Origin: Salmonella bongori NCTC 12419
GTDB taxonomy: Bacteria; Pseudomonadota; Gammaproteobacteria; Enterobacterales; Enterobacteriaceae
Assembly (NCBI RefSeq): GCF_000252995.1
Contig: NC_015761.1
Location: 3,720,001 to 3,784,000, forward strand
Direction of reading: 5' to 3'
Length of the DNA: 64,000 nt
Under the pieces are notes generated by a model. That model made no database searches and was not told the DNA's origin. It saw only the letters and a list, made by a program, of their open reading frames with translations. The position numbers and the translations under genes were made by a program. Positions 1 to 9,561 of this stretch are shown here, one piece after another; positions within the stretch are counted from its first letter, which is position 1, and every line of letters begins with the position of its first letter.

Positions 1-1439
1 CCGAAGCGGAAAAGGCCAACAAAGCGAAATCGACGTTCCTTGCCGCAATGAGCCATGAAATTCGCACGCCGCTTTACGGCATCCTTGGTACGGTGCAATT
101 GCTGGCCGATAAGCCGCTTATGGCAAACTACCGTGACGATTTACAGGCCATTAATGATTCAGGTGAGTCGCTACTGGCGATCCTTAACGATATCCTTGAT
201 TACTCGGCGATTGAAGTGGGCGGGACCAATGTCTCCATCAGCGAGGAGCCGTTTGAACCGAGACAACTGTTGCATAGCGCCCTGCATTTAATGCACAGTC
301 GCGTTCATCCTCAGACCGTGGAGTTAATCGCCGACGTTAGCGACCAGCTACCCTCAACGCTACAAGGCGATCCGCGCCGGATACGCCAGATTGTGATAAA
401 CCTTTTAAGTAACGCCGCGAAATTTACCGATCGCGGCAACATTGTGCTGCGCACGTTTTGCAATGCGCAGAACTGGTTCATTGAGGTTGAAGATACCGGA
501 TGCGGTATCCCTGAAGCGAAGCTGATGGATATTTTTAAACCGTTTGTTCAGGCGACAGGACGCCGGGGCGGGACGGGACTGGGACTGGCGATTAGCGCCA
601 GCCTGGCGCAAGCGATGGGCGGGACGCTAACCGTCACCAGTACGCTTCATATTGGCAGTTGTTTTCGTTTACAACTGCCGATTCACCACCCCAGGCCCGC
701 GAACAACAATGTGTTCAGGGAAGCGATAAATCTTAACGGGTTACGCCTGTTGCTGATTGAAGACAACGCTCTGACGCAGCGTATCACCACCGAAATGCTT
801 ACGGACAAAGGCGTAACCGTCGCGCTTGCTGAAAGCGCGACCAGCGCGCTACGCTGTTTAGCCGAAGGCAAGACCTTTGACGTTGCGTTGGTGGATTTCG
901 ATTTACCGGACTATGACGGCTTAACCCTGGCGCAGCAGTTGATGAGTCAGTATCCCGCCATGAAACGCATTGGTTTTAGCGCGCATGTGATAGACGATAA
1001 TCTTCGTCAGCGTACCGCTGGTCTTTTCTGCGGGATCATTCAAAAGCCCGTTCCCCGCGAGGAGCTTTACCGCATGATAGCGCATTATTTACAGGGCAAA
1101 TCTCACCACGCGCAGGCGATGCTGAACGAACATCAGCTTACCGGCGATATGGCGGCTGTCGGCCCGGAAAAACTCCGGCAATGGGTCGCGTTATTCAAAG
1201 AAAGCGCGCTGCCTTTAGTCGGGGAGATCGAGGCGGCGCGCGCCATAAATGACGACATTAACATTAAGCGGCTGGCGCATAAGTTAAAAAGTAGCTGCGC
1301 CAGTCTGGGGATGACGCAGGCAACCGAAGCCTGTCGGGAGCTGGAAATACAGCCATTTAGCGGTATTGATATCCGCACTGTCGTAATGCAGGGACTGACG
1401 GCGCTTGACGCATGGATAGCCGGTCATCCTTCGCCATAA
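1..1439 (+). CDS. torS: TorS hybrid sensor kinase, 3' part (5' end outside window)
   Basis: C-terminal part of a tripartite phosphorelay kinase; in E. coli TorS senses TMAO with periplasmic TorT and drives TorR and the torCAD reductase operon. The frame is open from base 3, so the sensor and membrane region lie upstream. Numbering from the methionine at 48, it shows the H-box histidine (SHEIRTP, residue 3), an N box (NLLSNAAKF, about 118-126), G boxes (DTGCGIP, GTGLGL), a receiver domain with phospho-acceptor Asp 283 (LVDFDLP) and an HPt domain with His 411 (LAHKLKSS). All phosphotransfer residues are present. The assignment to TorS rather than an ArcB- or EvgS-like hybrid kinase rests on similarity to the remembered family sequence. 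Confidence 0.85.
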   Translation, partial: EAEKANKAKSTFLAAMSHEIRTPLYGILGTVQLLADKPLMANYRDDLQAINDSGESLLAILNDILDYSAIEVGGTNVSISEEPFEPRQLLHSALHLMHSRVHPQTVELIADVSDQLPSTLQGDPRRIRQIVINLLSNAAKFTDRGNIVLRTFCNAQNWFIEVEDTGCGIPEAKLMDIFKPFVQATGRRGGTGLGLAISASLAQAMGGTLTVTSTLHIGSCFRLQLPIHHPRPANNNVFREAINLNGLRLLLIEDNALTQRITTEMLTDKGVTVALAESATSALRCLAEGKTFDVALVDFDLPDYDGLTLAQQLMSQYPAMKRIGFSAHVIDDNLRQRTAGLFCGIIQKPVPREELYRMIAHYLQGKSHHAQAMLNEHQLTGDMAAVGPEKLRQWVALFKESALPLVGEIEAARAINDDINIKRLAHKLKSSCASLGMTQATEACRELEIQPFSGIDIRTVVMQGLTALDAWIAGHPSP

Positions 1440-1549
1440 TGGCTTCCGGCTCGCCAAACGACGCGTTTCACATCGCCAGTTATCACGGTATAAAACAGTA
1501 CGTCGAGGATGGAAGAGGGGAATAGCCTACGACTACCGCTACTGCCTGT

Positions 1550-2677
1550 TTAATGATTCTGTGTTTTTTCGTCCTGTAGCCGCGCCTGCTCCGCCAGGGC
1601 GGCAAAATCTTTTTCGCTGTAATAGTGCGCGGGAGGCGGTAGCTGCGCCATATCCTCGCTGGGCCACAATTGTAGTTGCGCCAGCGTGCTAAGCGGGATA
1701 CCGCGCCAGCGATGGGGCAAGCTCAGCGGCAATAGCGGCGTTATCTCGCCAGGAACCGCGGTCGGCAGGCGGTTATCCCCCATCTGATAATTACGATGCA
1801 GCACCAGATATTTTTCTGGTACGCGCCGCTGGCTGTTCCACCAACGGCCATCAAGCATATCAAAGTGAAAACGGGTGATCTGCGCCGGCTGCGCTGCCAG
1901 CTGCGTCAGCGCTTGCCGCAGTGCCGTTTCCATCGCCGTGTTGTACATCTCTTGCGTTTTCGTCTGGCCGCCGACAATTAAAGATGCCGCCAGACGGGCT
2001 CCTGCGAGGTTAGAATAGAGATCTTCCGGCGAAAAGGCCGATACTCCCTCAGAAAATCCGCGAACGGACTCGAAACCGTACCATTGGGCGATTTCGTGCC
2101 ACTCCGCCACCTGGAACGCCAGATGCGCCGACAGCCAGGCGGCCAGCGTGTAACGCTCGCGTGCATCGACCGGAGGGATAAAAGCAGTAAAGACCAGACG
2201 CCGTTCGGCCAGTTCCTCGCCCAGATTCAGGGTAAAAGCCTGCCCCAACTTTGGTAGTAGTTGGCTGAAAATATACACTGTCATATCAGCGGTATCCCGC
2301 ACATGTGCGGTGTCGATGAATCCGCCACGCAAGGTATACACAATACCGTTATTCTCACCGCTAAGGCCGGTAAGGTTTGCCACGCCCGAATACAGATGGT
2401 CGTTGTACTGATGATGCCCCAGCGAATCCACCGTCACGACGTTATTTAACTCATAGAACGGAACCGGCAGTCCCAACAGCTCGGCATGCAGGTCGTAACC
2501 AAAAGCGCAACACGGACGCAACCCCTTTGGCAGCGGCTGCGGCGGCATCGTCGGCCAGGCCTCACTGGCAGCAGGCATTGGGGGAGTGGACAGATAGAGC
2601 GTCAGTGGTACGGCGGCGCGGGCGCTCTCCGTCAGAAACAGCAGCGCCAGAAAAATAACCCGAACGATGGTCCTCAA
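1550..2677 (-). CDS. Secreted DUF4056-like protein, third gene of an envelope cluster
   Basis: 375 residues. The N-terminus (about residues 1-21, hydrophobic core VIFLALLFL, ending ARA) looks like a Sec signal peptide, so the protein is probably periplasmic or envelope-associated. The body contains CCAFGYDLHAELLG, a histidine-rich NVVTVDSLGHHQYNDHLYSG segment and an AWHE-like helix (VAEWHEIAQWYGFE). This resembles the DUF4056 family, whose function is unknown to me. It overlaps the upstream outer-membrane protein gene by 4 bp (2674-2677), so translation is probably coupled. Function cannot be assigned; the conserved His/Glu residues make a metal-dependent or hydrolase role possible but unproven. 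Confidence 0.65.
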   Translation of the reverse strand: MRTIVRVIFLALLFLTESARAAVPLTLYLSTPPMPAASEAWPTMPPQPLPKGLRPCCAFGYDLHAELLGLPVPFYELNNVVTVDSLGHHQYNDHLYSGVANLTGLSGENNGIVYTLRGGFIDTAHVRDTADMTVYIFSQLLPKLGQAFTLNLGEELAERRLVFTAFIPPVDARERYTLAAWLSAHLAFQVAEWHEIAQWYGFESVRGFSEGVSAFSPEDLYSNLAGARLAASLIVGGQTKTQEMYNTAMETALRQALTQLAAQPAQITRFHFDMLDGRWWNSQRRVPEKYLVLHRNYQMGDNRLPTAVPGEITPLLPLSLPHRWRGIPLSTLAQLQLWPSEDMAQLPPPAHYYSEKDFAALAEQARLQDEKTQNH

Positions 2678-3813
2678 AATGCTTCTCCTACCTGAAAATA
2701 AAAACCGCTGCTGCCTTTGCCCACGCCGTAATCCAGCCGCACGTTGACGCGCGGCTTGAACTCAAAGCGATAGCCCCCGCCCGCAGAAGGCAGCCATCGC
2801 CCGTCATCCAGATGGTGCAAAGACGATCCCATGGTGCCCGCTCCCACCCAACCGACAACGCCATGCCGCCAGCTCAACTTATGGCGATATTCCAGTTGGC
2901 CGCTGATGGCGTTTTTATCGCGATAGCGCCCTTCATAATAGCCGCGCATACGATGGTTGCTGCCCAGCAGCGGCAGCATATTCCACGGCACGTCGCCCTG
3001 GGTAAAGGCGCCGTCAGCTTCCCAGGCCAGCACATCTTTATCATCAACGGCGTGGTATTGACTGTAGTGCAACTGGTATTCATCAAACCGCGTATCGCTA
3101 CCGACGTCCGGCGCAAAGTGGGTATAGCGAAGGGTGGCATACTGTCCTTTACGTGGGTTAGGCATAAAATCACGGTCATCCCAACTCATTTCAACGCTAC
3201 CGCCGTTACTCAGTGAAGAACTGCCCTGCGCTGTATGTTGAATTCTGGGCAAATCGTCCTCATCGATTTGCGCGGCGTGCTGTACATCCAGCGTCCAGCC
3301 AACACCAAGATAGATATTGTTGACCAGCCGAAGATACACCATGGGTTGCAGATCCAGCACCTGCGCGGTATAGGCCTGCTTATGACTGTCTTTATCACCA
3401 GCAGCAAAGCCTTGTCCCCAATAGTACGTGGGCGTGTCGCTCAATGCGCCAGTGAGGAAGAAACGCCAGCGATCTTGCGCGAAAAAGGCGTAATTTTGCA
3501 GGCTTACGCCGAAAGCCCCCGTAGAGCTAAAATAGCCGCTCAGCGACAGCGTGGATACCTGGCTAACATTATCGGCAGGATCGGGGCGATACATACCGAC
3601 AATAGCGGTACCGATGCCCAGCCCCAGTTCAGGGGTATAAAATGGCCCGGGCATTACTCCCCAATTGACGCCTTTGGCGGCATCGTAAGTATCGCTATCC
3701 CCCATTTGCTGTAGCCAGCCGTCCACCTGACTGCGGCTGGGCAGCGCCGCCTGCGCCACGCCGGACAGCACACCGGCGACGCAAAGCAACAGCCGGCAAT
3801 GGCAGCGGTTCAA
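2674..3813 (-). CDS. Omp85-superfamily surface-antigen barrel without POTRA domains
   Basis: 379 residues with a signal peptide (about 1-22, ending AQA). The rest is rich in alternating aromatic and polar strands typical of a transmembrane beta barrel. The C-terminal half has features of the bacterial surface antigen (Omp85/TamA C-terminal) domain: SWDDRDFMPNPRKGQYATLRY, an RGYYEGRYRDKN segment like the RGY-type lid-lock loop, GGGYRFEFKPRVNVRLDYG, and a terminal aromatic (VGEAF). There is no room for POTRA repeats, so it is a short, barrel-only member. It overlaps both neighbours by 4 bp, so the three genes form one translationally coupled unit. Likely outer-membrane; substrate or partner unknown. 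Confidence 0.7.
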   Translation of the reverse strand: MNRCHCRLLLCVAGVLSGVAQAALPSRSQVDGWLQQMGDSDTYDAAKGVNWGVMPGPFYTPELGLGIGTAIVGMYRPDPADNVSQVSTLSLSGYFSSTGAFGVSLQNYAFFAQDRWRFFLTGALSDTPTYYWGQGFAAGDKDSHKQAYTAQVLDLQPMVYLRLVNNIYLGVGWTLDVQHAAQIDEDDLPRIQHTAQGSSSLSNGGSVEMSWDDRDFMPNPRKGQYATLRYTHFAPDVGSDTRFDEYQLHYSQYHAVDDKDVLAWEADGAFTQGDVPWNMLPLLGSNHRMRGYYEGRYRDKNAISGQLEYRHKLSWRHGVVGWVGAGTMGSSLHHLDDGRWLPSAGGGYRFEFKPRVNVRLDYGVGKGSSGFYFQVGEAF

Positions 3814-4832
3814 AAGCGGTACTCACCGGCCACAAAGAAGCTATTGCGCTCAGCAAAGCCAAACTCAGTGGTGATATTGAAATGGCGGGTTATTTCATAC
3901 TGGGCGCCCAGCAGCACGTTCCACGGTGATTGCAGATGTTGTTTGACGTCAAAGCGGCCATTATTGTTATAGTTAGCCATATGCACCAGCCTTTGTAGCG
4001 TCGCTGACGGCATGGTCAGGTCGTTGAGGCTGCCTTTAAATTCCTGCTGCACATCCTGATACATGCTACCGACCCAAACGTTTAGCTTGCCCGACGGCAG
4101 ATGCATCTTATCTATACCCGGGGTGGTAAAACGGTATCCAACGCGAGGTGAGACGGTAAAGGCGTCAATGCTGCCATCAAGAATATCGAACTGGGTCTGG
4201 GTGTAGTTAGCATCAACAGCGGTAAACCAGTTACCTACGCCGCCAACCAGCGTGGTGCCGATACCATAGGTAGTGCCTTTAAAGTCGAGTTTAAACTTGA
4301 GGTTTTGCAGATCGGTGGGATGAAAAACGTGACCATTTTTCGCCATCAACCCAACACCAATTTGCGAAACAGAATGACCATCGGTATAACCCACCAGGCC
4401 GTACACATTCATAAACGGCAGCAGCCAGGCATCCAGCTTGACCGTTTCGGTCTTGCTCTTTTCACGGGTATGACCGACATTAATTTTAAAAGCGTTATCT
4501 AATGGAATACCCCCATTGGGGCCTAAAGCCAGACCATTAAAGTTGATGCTATCAACGTTAATATTCTGCCCAATATTCATGTAGTTGATATTGAGGCCAA
4601 ACGGCTCGGGAAGCTCATAGCCACGCTTTCGGGCTTCATCCCCCAGAAAAGGCAACACGGAGGTACTGGCAGGCTTTGCAACCATCGTTGTCGCGACTGG
4701 CGGTATGGCAGCAGATGGGGCGTCATCCTGATAGCTATAAACAGGCCACAGGTTCGCCGGGGGGCTGGTGGCCGCCCAGGTAGAAAAAGCCATAGCGGGC
4801 AGCGCCAGCAGCAAAAGGGAGCGTTTTTTCAT
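3810..4832 (-). CDS. Predicted outer-membrane barrel protein, first gene of envelope cluster
   Basis: 340 residues from the internal Met at 4832, chosen because a clear signal peptide follows (KKRSLLLLALPAMAFSTWA); the 22 residues upstream in the longest frame do not look like coding. The mature part has a proline-rich linker (about 25-60), then repeated amphipathic strands such as GLVGYTDGHSVSQIGVGLMAKNG and WFTAVDANYTQTQFDI. It ends in a phenylalanine (FFVAGEYRF), a typical barrel assembly signal. I do not recognise a named family with certainty. It leads the three-gene cluster at 1550-4832, so it may share a pathway with the Omp85-type barrel and the DUF4056-like protein. Confidence 0.65.
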   Translation of the reverse strand: MKKRSLLLLALPAMAFSTWAATSPPANLWPVYSYQDDAPSAAIPPVATTMVAKPASTSVLPFLGDEARKRGYELPEPFGLNINYMNIGQNINVDSINFNGLALGPNGGIPLDNAFKINVGHTREKSKTETVKLDAWLLPFMNVYGLVGYTDGHSVSQIGVGLMAKNGHVFHPTDLQNLKFKLDFKGTTYGIGTTLVGGVGNWFTAVDANYTQTQFDILDGSIDAFTVSPRVGYRFTTPGIDKMHLPSGKLNVWVGSMYQDVQQEFKGSLNDLTMPSATLQRLVHMANYNNNGRFDVKQHLQSPWNVLLGAQYEITRHFNITTEFGFAERNSFFVAGEYRF

Positions 4833-5004
4833 AATAATGAAGCGTTTATTCTGGCGAGAAGCGCCGCCGGATCGAAAGGAGGAGGGAGAATATAGCAACC
4901 GTCGCCTGGCGGGAGGGATTTCTGTGCGGATTAATCTTTTGAAATAAAAAACTATTTTCTACAACGTCTTTGTTGCAAGGCATTGAGTTCATTAGTGGAA
5001 TAAT

Positions 5005-5026
5005 CGGCCCGACGGCGATCGGGCCG
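5005..5026 (-). terminator. Hairpin downstream of yidA
   Basis: Perfect 8-bp inverted repeat CGGCCCGA (5005-5012) / TCGGGCCG (5019-5026) with a 6-nt loop, just after the yidA stop on the minus strand. The U-tract is poor (ATTATT), so termination may be weak. Confidence 0.5.
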
Positions 5027-5033
5027 GAGTGAA

Positions 5034-5846
5034 TCAGGGCAGAACATATTGTTCAATCGCCCAGGCAACGCCATCTTCAAGGTTCGATTTAGTCACAAAG
5101 TTAGCCACCTCTTTCACCGATGGAATGGCGTTATCCATTGCCACGCCCATATCGGCGTATTCGATCATCGCAATGTCGTTTTCCTGATCGCCAATCGCCA
5201 TCACCTCCTCTGGCTTAATACCCAGCGCCTCGGCCAGCGATTTTACGCCGGTGCCTTTATTGACCCGTTTATCGAGAATTTCGAGGAAGTACGGCGCACT
5301 TTTCAGCACGGTATACTTTTCCTTCACCTCTGCCGGTATACGCGCAATCGCCCGGTCGAGAACGGCAGGCTCATCGATCATCATAACTTTCAGGAACTGG
5401 GTGTTCGGATCCATCTTCTCCGCTTCACAAAATACCAGCGGAATAGTCGCCACATACGACTCATGCACCGTGTAGTAGCTGATATCGCGGTTAGCGGTAT
5501 AAAGCGTATTTCGGTCTAATGCGTGGAAGTGAGAACCCACCTCACGGGACAGTTTTTCCAGGTAACGGTAGTCATCATAGCTGAGCGCCGTTTGCGCAAC
5601 CGTACTGCCGTCCCCCGCTTTCTGCACCAGAGCCCCGTTATAGGTAATGCAGTAATCGCCGGGCTGTTCCATATGAAGTTCTTTCAGGTAACTGTGCACA
5701 CCCGCATACGGACGCCCGGTGGTCAGCACTACATTTACCCCTTTTTCACGCGCGGCGGCAATCGCGTTTTTAACCGCCGGAGAAATGGTGTGATCGGGTA
5801 GCAGAAGGGTGCCATCCATATCGATAGCGATGAGTTTAATAGCCAT
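5034..5846 (-). CDS. yidA: HAD-superfamily sugar-phosphate phosphatase YidA
   Basis: 270 residues, the usual length. This is a Cof-type (class IIB) HAD phosphatase; E. coli YidA hydrolyses sugar phosphates such as erythrose-4-P and acetyl-P in the cytoplasm. Motif I is IDMDGTLL (residues 8-15, nucleophile and acid Asp), motif II is TTGRP with the threonine about residue 43, and motifs III/IV are K...GDQENDIAMIEYADMGVAMDNA near the C-terminus. Reads in the same direction as gyrB, separated from it by a REP element, and may be transcribed independently. Confidence 0.95.
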   Translation of the reverse strand: MAIKLIAIDMDGTLLLPDHTISPAVKNAIAAAREKGVNVVLTTGRPYAGVHSYLKELHMEQPGDYCITYNGALVQKAGDGSTVAQTALSYDDYRYLEKLSREVGSHFHALDRNTLYTANRDISYYTVHESYVATIPLVFCEAEKMDPNTQFLKVMMIDEPAVLDRAIARIPAEVKEKYTVLKSAPYFLEILDKRVNKGTGVKSLAEALGIKPEEVMAIGDQENDIAMIEYADMGVAMDNAIPSVKEVANFVTKSNLEDGVAWAIEQYVLP

Positions 5847-5967
5847 GAAATCCCCGCATTAAATGAGTCCTGACTCATGCTAACGCGATTCGGCACAAAA
5901 AACAGTATGAAAAGAGGGATGGGAAGGGGAAACATGTTTCCCCTTTTGCTATGACATAACGGTAAAT

Positions 5968-6004
5968 TGCCGGATGGCGGCTAACGCCTTATCTGGCCTA
6001 TAAG
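5968..6004. repeat. REP element between yidA and gyrB
   Basis: Imperfect palindrome TGCCGGATGGCGGCTAACGCC followed by TTATCTGGCC, the standard enterobacterial REP consensus, placed just after the gyrB stop codon. Confidence 0.85.
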
Positions 6005-6008
6005 CTGA

Positions 6009-8423
6009 TTAAATATCAATGTTCGCCGCTTTCAGGGCGTTTTCTTCAATGAACGCACGACGTGGTTCGACAGCATCGCCCATCAGGGTGGTAAACAACT
6101 GGTCAGCGGCAATCGCATCTTTCACCGTCACGCGCAGCATACGGCGGCTTTCCGGGTCCATGGTAGTTTCCCACAGCTGATCCGGGTTCATTTCACCCAG
6201 ACCTTTATAACGCTGGATAGCCAGGCCGCGACGCGACTCTTTCACCAGCCACTCCAGCGCCTGCTCAAAGCTGGTTACCGGCTGACGACGCTCGCCGCGT
6301 TCGATAAACGCGTCTTCTTCGATCAGACCGCGCAGTTTCTCACCCAGGGTGCAGATACGACGGTATTCTGCGCCAGTGACAAACTCATGATCCAGAGGAT
6401 AATCGGTATCCACGCCGTGCGTACGCACGCGAACGATAGGCTCGAACAGATTCTGTTCCTCATTCACATGAACATCAAACTTCCACATGCTGCCGTGCTG
6501 CTCTTTCTCGTTCAGCTCGGTGATCAGCGCGTTCACCCAACGGGTTACCGTCTGCTCGTTGGAAAGATCGGCTTCGGTCAGCGTTGGCTGATATACCAGT
6601 TCTTTTAGCAGCGCTTTCGGGAAACGGCGCTCCATACGACCAATCATTTTCTGCGTCGCATTATACTCAGAGACCAGCTTCTCTAACGCTTCGCCCGCTA
6701 ATGCTGGCGCACTGGCGTTGGTATGTAGCGTTGCCCCATCAAGCGCGATAGCGATCTGGTATTGATCCATGGCTTCATCGTCTTTGATGTACTGTTCCTG
6801 CTTGCCTTTCTTCACTTTGTACAGCGGCGGCTGAGCAATGTAGACATGACCACGTTCAACGATTTCTGGCATCTGACGGTAGAAGAAGGTCAACAGCAGG
6901 GTGCGAATGTGCGAGCCGTCGACGTCCGCATCGGTCATGATGATGATGCTGTGATAGCGCAGTTTATCCGGGTTGTACTCGTCACGGCCAATACCGCAGC
7001 CCAACGCGGTGATAAGTGTTGCCACTTCCTGTGAGGAGAGCATCTTATCGAAGCGCGCTTTCTCAACGTTGAGGATTTTCCCTTTCAACGGCAGAATTGC
7101 CTGGTTCTTGCGGTTACGTCCCTGCTTCGCAGATCCGCCCGCCGAGTCCCCTTCCACAAGGTACAGTTCGGACAGCGCCGGGTCACGTTCCTGACAGTCC
7201 GCCAGTTTGCCCGGCAGACCGGCTAAGTCCAGCGCGCCTTTACGACGGGTCATTTCACGGGCACGACGCGCCGCTTCACGGGCACGTGCCGCATCAATAA
7301 TTTTACCGACCACGATTTTCGCGTCTGACGGGTTTTCCAGCAGGTATTCGCTCAGCAGTTCGTTCATCTGCTGTTCTACCGCCGATTTCACCTCAGAAGA
7401 GACCAGCTTGTCTTTGGTCTGCGAGGAGAATTTCGGGTCCGGCACCTTCACGGAGACCACGGCAATCAGGCCTTCACGGGCATCGTCGCCAGTGGCGCTG
7501 ACTTTGGCTTTTTTGCTGTAGCCTTCTTTGTCCATGTAGGCGTTCAGAGTACGGGTCATCGCCGCACGGAAGCCAGCCAGGTGTGTACCACCGTCACGCT
7601 GCGGGATGTTGTTGGTAAAGCAGTAAATGTTTTCCTGGAAACCGTCGTTCCATTGCAGTGCGACTTCAACACCGATACCGTCTTTTTCGGTAGAAAAATA
7701 GAAGATATTCGGGTGGATCGGCGTTTTGTTCTTGTTGAGGTACTCAACAAACGCCTTGATGCCGCCTTCATAATGGAAATGGTCTTCTTTACCGTCGCGC
7801 TTGTCGCGCAGGCGGATAGAGACGCCGGAATTCAGGAACGACAGTTCCCGCAGGCGTTTTGCCAGGATCTCGTATTCAAACTCGGTGACATTTGTGAAAG
7901 TTTCCAGGCTCGGCCAGAAACGCACCATCGTCCCGGTTTTATCAGTATCGCCAGTCACAGCAAGCGGTGCTTGCGGAACACCGTGCTCGTAGATCTGACG
8001 ATGAATTTTGCCATCCCGCTGGATAACCAGTTCCAGTTTTTGCGACAGGGCGTTGACTACCGAGACACCTACGCCGTGCAGACCTCCGGACACTTTATAG
8101 GAGTTATCGTCAAATTTACCGCCCGCATGCAGAACCGTCATGATGACTTCTGCCGCCGATACGCCCTCTTCCGGGTGGATCCCGGTCGGAATGCCACGGC
8201 CATCATCCGTTACGGACACGGAATTATCGGCATGAATGGTCACGACAATATCTTTACAGTGACCTGCGAGCGCTTCGTCGATAGCGTTATCTACCACCTC
8301 GAATACCATGTGGTGCAGACCGGTGCCGTCATCCGTGTCGCCGATATACATACCCGGGCGCTTACGCACCGCATCCAGTCCTTTCAGGACTTTGATACTG
8401 GAGGAGTCATAAGAATTCGACAT
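6009..8423 (-). CDS. gyrB: DNA gyrase subunit B
   Basis: 804 residues starting MSNSYDSSS, the family start; one extra in-frame Met precedes it. GyrB is the ATPase half of gyrase, which with GyrA introduces negative supercoils. Seen: GHKL ATPase site (DNAIDE near 45; GRGIP; GGLHGVGVSVVNALS near 115), Toprim EGDSAGG near 424, DADVDGSHIRTLL near 498, the long Gram-negative insertion in the C-terminal half, and the IQRYKGLGEMNP tail motif. Last gene of the dnaA-dnaN-recF-gyrB run, a conserved oriC-proximal order. Intact. Confidence 0.99.
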   Translation of the reverse strand: MSNSYDSSSIKVLKGLDAVRKRPGMYIGDTDDGTGLHHMVFEVVDNAIDEALAGHCKDIVVTIHADNSVSVTDDGRGIPTGIHPEEGVSAAEVIMTVLHAGGKFDDNSYKVSGGLHGVGVSVVNALSQKLELVIQRDGKIHRQIYEHGVPQAPLAVTGDTDKTGTMVRFWPSLETFTNVTEFEYEILAKRLRELSFLNSGVSIRLRDKRDGKEDHFHYEGGIKAFVEYLNKNKTPIHPNIFYFSTEKDGIGVEVALQWNDGFQENIYCFTNNIPQRDGGTHLAGFRAAMTRTLNAYMDKEGYSKKAKVSATGDDAREGLIAVVSVKVPDPKFSSQTKDKLVSSEVKSAVEQQMNELLSEYLLENPSDAKIVVGKIIDAARAREAARRAREMTRRKGALDLAGLPGKLADCQERDPALSELYLVEGDSAGGSAKQGRNRKNQAILPLKGKILNVEKARFDKMLSSQEVATLITALGCGIGRDEYNPDKLRYHSIIIMTDADVDGSHIRTLLLTFFYRQMPEIVERGHVYIAQPPLYKVKKGKQEQYIKDDEAMDQYQIAIALDGATLHTNASAPALAGEALEKLVSEYNATQKMIGRMERRFPKALLKELVYQPTLTEADLSNEQTVTRWVNALITELNEKEQHGSMWKFDVHVNEEQNLFEPIVRVRTHGVDTDYPLDHEFVTGAEYRRICTLGEKLRGLIEEDAFIERGERRQPVTSFEQALEWLVKESRRGLAIQRYKGLGEMNPDQLWETTMDPESRRMLRVTVKDAIAADQLFTTLMGDAVEPRRAFIEENALKAANIDI

Positions 8424-8451
8424 CAACGTTTCTCGCTCATTTAATCTTGGG

Positions 8452-9525
8452 TTAATCTGTTATTTTACCTTTTTCTACGCTGAACATCTTCGAATTTTTG
8501 TCCGACATGTCCAGAACGTGTTCAGCGCTAATTGCGCTGACAAAGACCTGCGATTGCGTAGCTTTTAAGCGACTGGCCAGCAGTCCGCGACGCGCATCGT
8601 CAAGTTCAGAGGCAAAATCATCTATCAGGTAAAGGCAGCGCCGCCCGCTTTCGCGGGTAAGGAACTCGCCCTGCGCCAAACGTAAGGCGCACATTAACAA
8701 CTTTAACTGCCCGCGCGACAGGGTATCCTCCACCGGTGCGCCGTCGGCGCGAATGCGGAAATCCGCTTTATGCGGCCCATGCGCGGTATAGGTCAACATA
8801 CGATCACGCTCAAAACTGCGTTCGAGCACGTCCGCATAGTCCGTCTCTTTCTCCCAGCCGCGCTGAAAGGAGAAAGTCAGAGTGAACTCGGGTAAAAATT
8901 GCTGGCAGGTATCCGCCATGTCCTGGGCGATAGCGCTACTGTACTCCGCCCGCCAGGCGCTGATTTGTTCCGCCAGCGGGATGAGTTCTTTATCCCACGG
9001 ACGCAGTTGTTCGTAACGGTTGACCTGACGCAGCGCGGCATTACGCTGCTTCAGTAGCCGTTTCAGGTTGCTCCAGGCGGTGAAAAACCCGGCTTCGTTA
9101 TGAAAGCATCCCCAGTCAAGGAACGCTCTTCGGTATTTGGGGCCGCCATTGAGTAAAGTAAAGCCCTCCGGGGTAATCAGCTGCATCGGCATTAAATGCG
9201 CCAGCTCCGCCACTTTATGACCATCAGTGCCGTCGATACGCACTTTGCTATCGCCTTGCTTATCCTTGGTTAAGCCGATCGATGTCTCACGCTCCTCGCC
9301 CTGCAAGCGCCCATGAAGGACAAACGCGTCCTGCTCATGACGAATCACACGGCCAATTTGCAAGCTGCGAAACGCCCGGCCGTGACCGAGCGTATAGATG
9401 GCTTCCAGAACGCTGGTTTTGCCGCTGCCGTTAGCGCCAACCAGAAAATTAAAGCCGGGGGATAAAGTGAGATCCGCATTTTCTATGTTGCGGAAATCTT
9501 TAATTAAAAGGCGCGTCAGTGACAT
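8452..9525 (-). CDS. recF: DNA gap-repair ATPase RecF
   Basis: 357 residues. RecF is an SMC-like ABC ATPase that works with RecO and RecR to load RecA at single-strand gaps and helps restart stalled forks. Walker A is GANGSGKTS (about 30-38), the ABC signature is LSRGQLKLL in the C-terminal third, and Walker B/D-loop is CLYLIDDFASELD. Its start lies 147 bp from the dnaN stop, whereas in E. coli as I recall the two genes abut; the gap holds a palindromic element (9562-9647). Confidence 0.98.
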   Translation of the reverse strand: MSLTRLLIKDFRNIENADLTLSPGFNFLVGANGSGKTSVLEAIYTLGHGRAFRSLQIGRVIRHEQDAFVLHGRLQGEERETSIGLTKDKQGDSKVRIDGTDGHKVAELAHLMPMQLITPEGFTLLNGGPKYRRAFLDWGCFHNEAGFFTAWSNLKRLLKQRNAALRQVNRYEQLRPWDKELIPLAEQISAWRAEYSSAIAQDMADTCQQFLPEFTLTFSFQRGWEKETDYADVLERSFERDRMLTYTAHGPHKADFRIRADGAPVEDTLSRGQLKLLMCALRLAQGEFLTRESGRRCLYLIDDFASELDDARRGLLASRLKATQSQVFVSAISAEHVLDMSDKNSKMFSVEKGKITD

Positions 9526-9561
9526 ATCAGGGTTTCTTCGGGCCAGGGTGTAATCGGCGCA

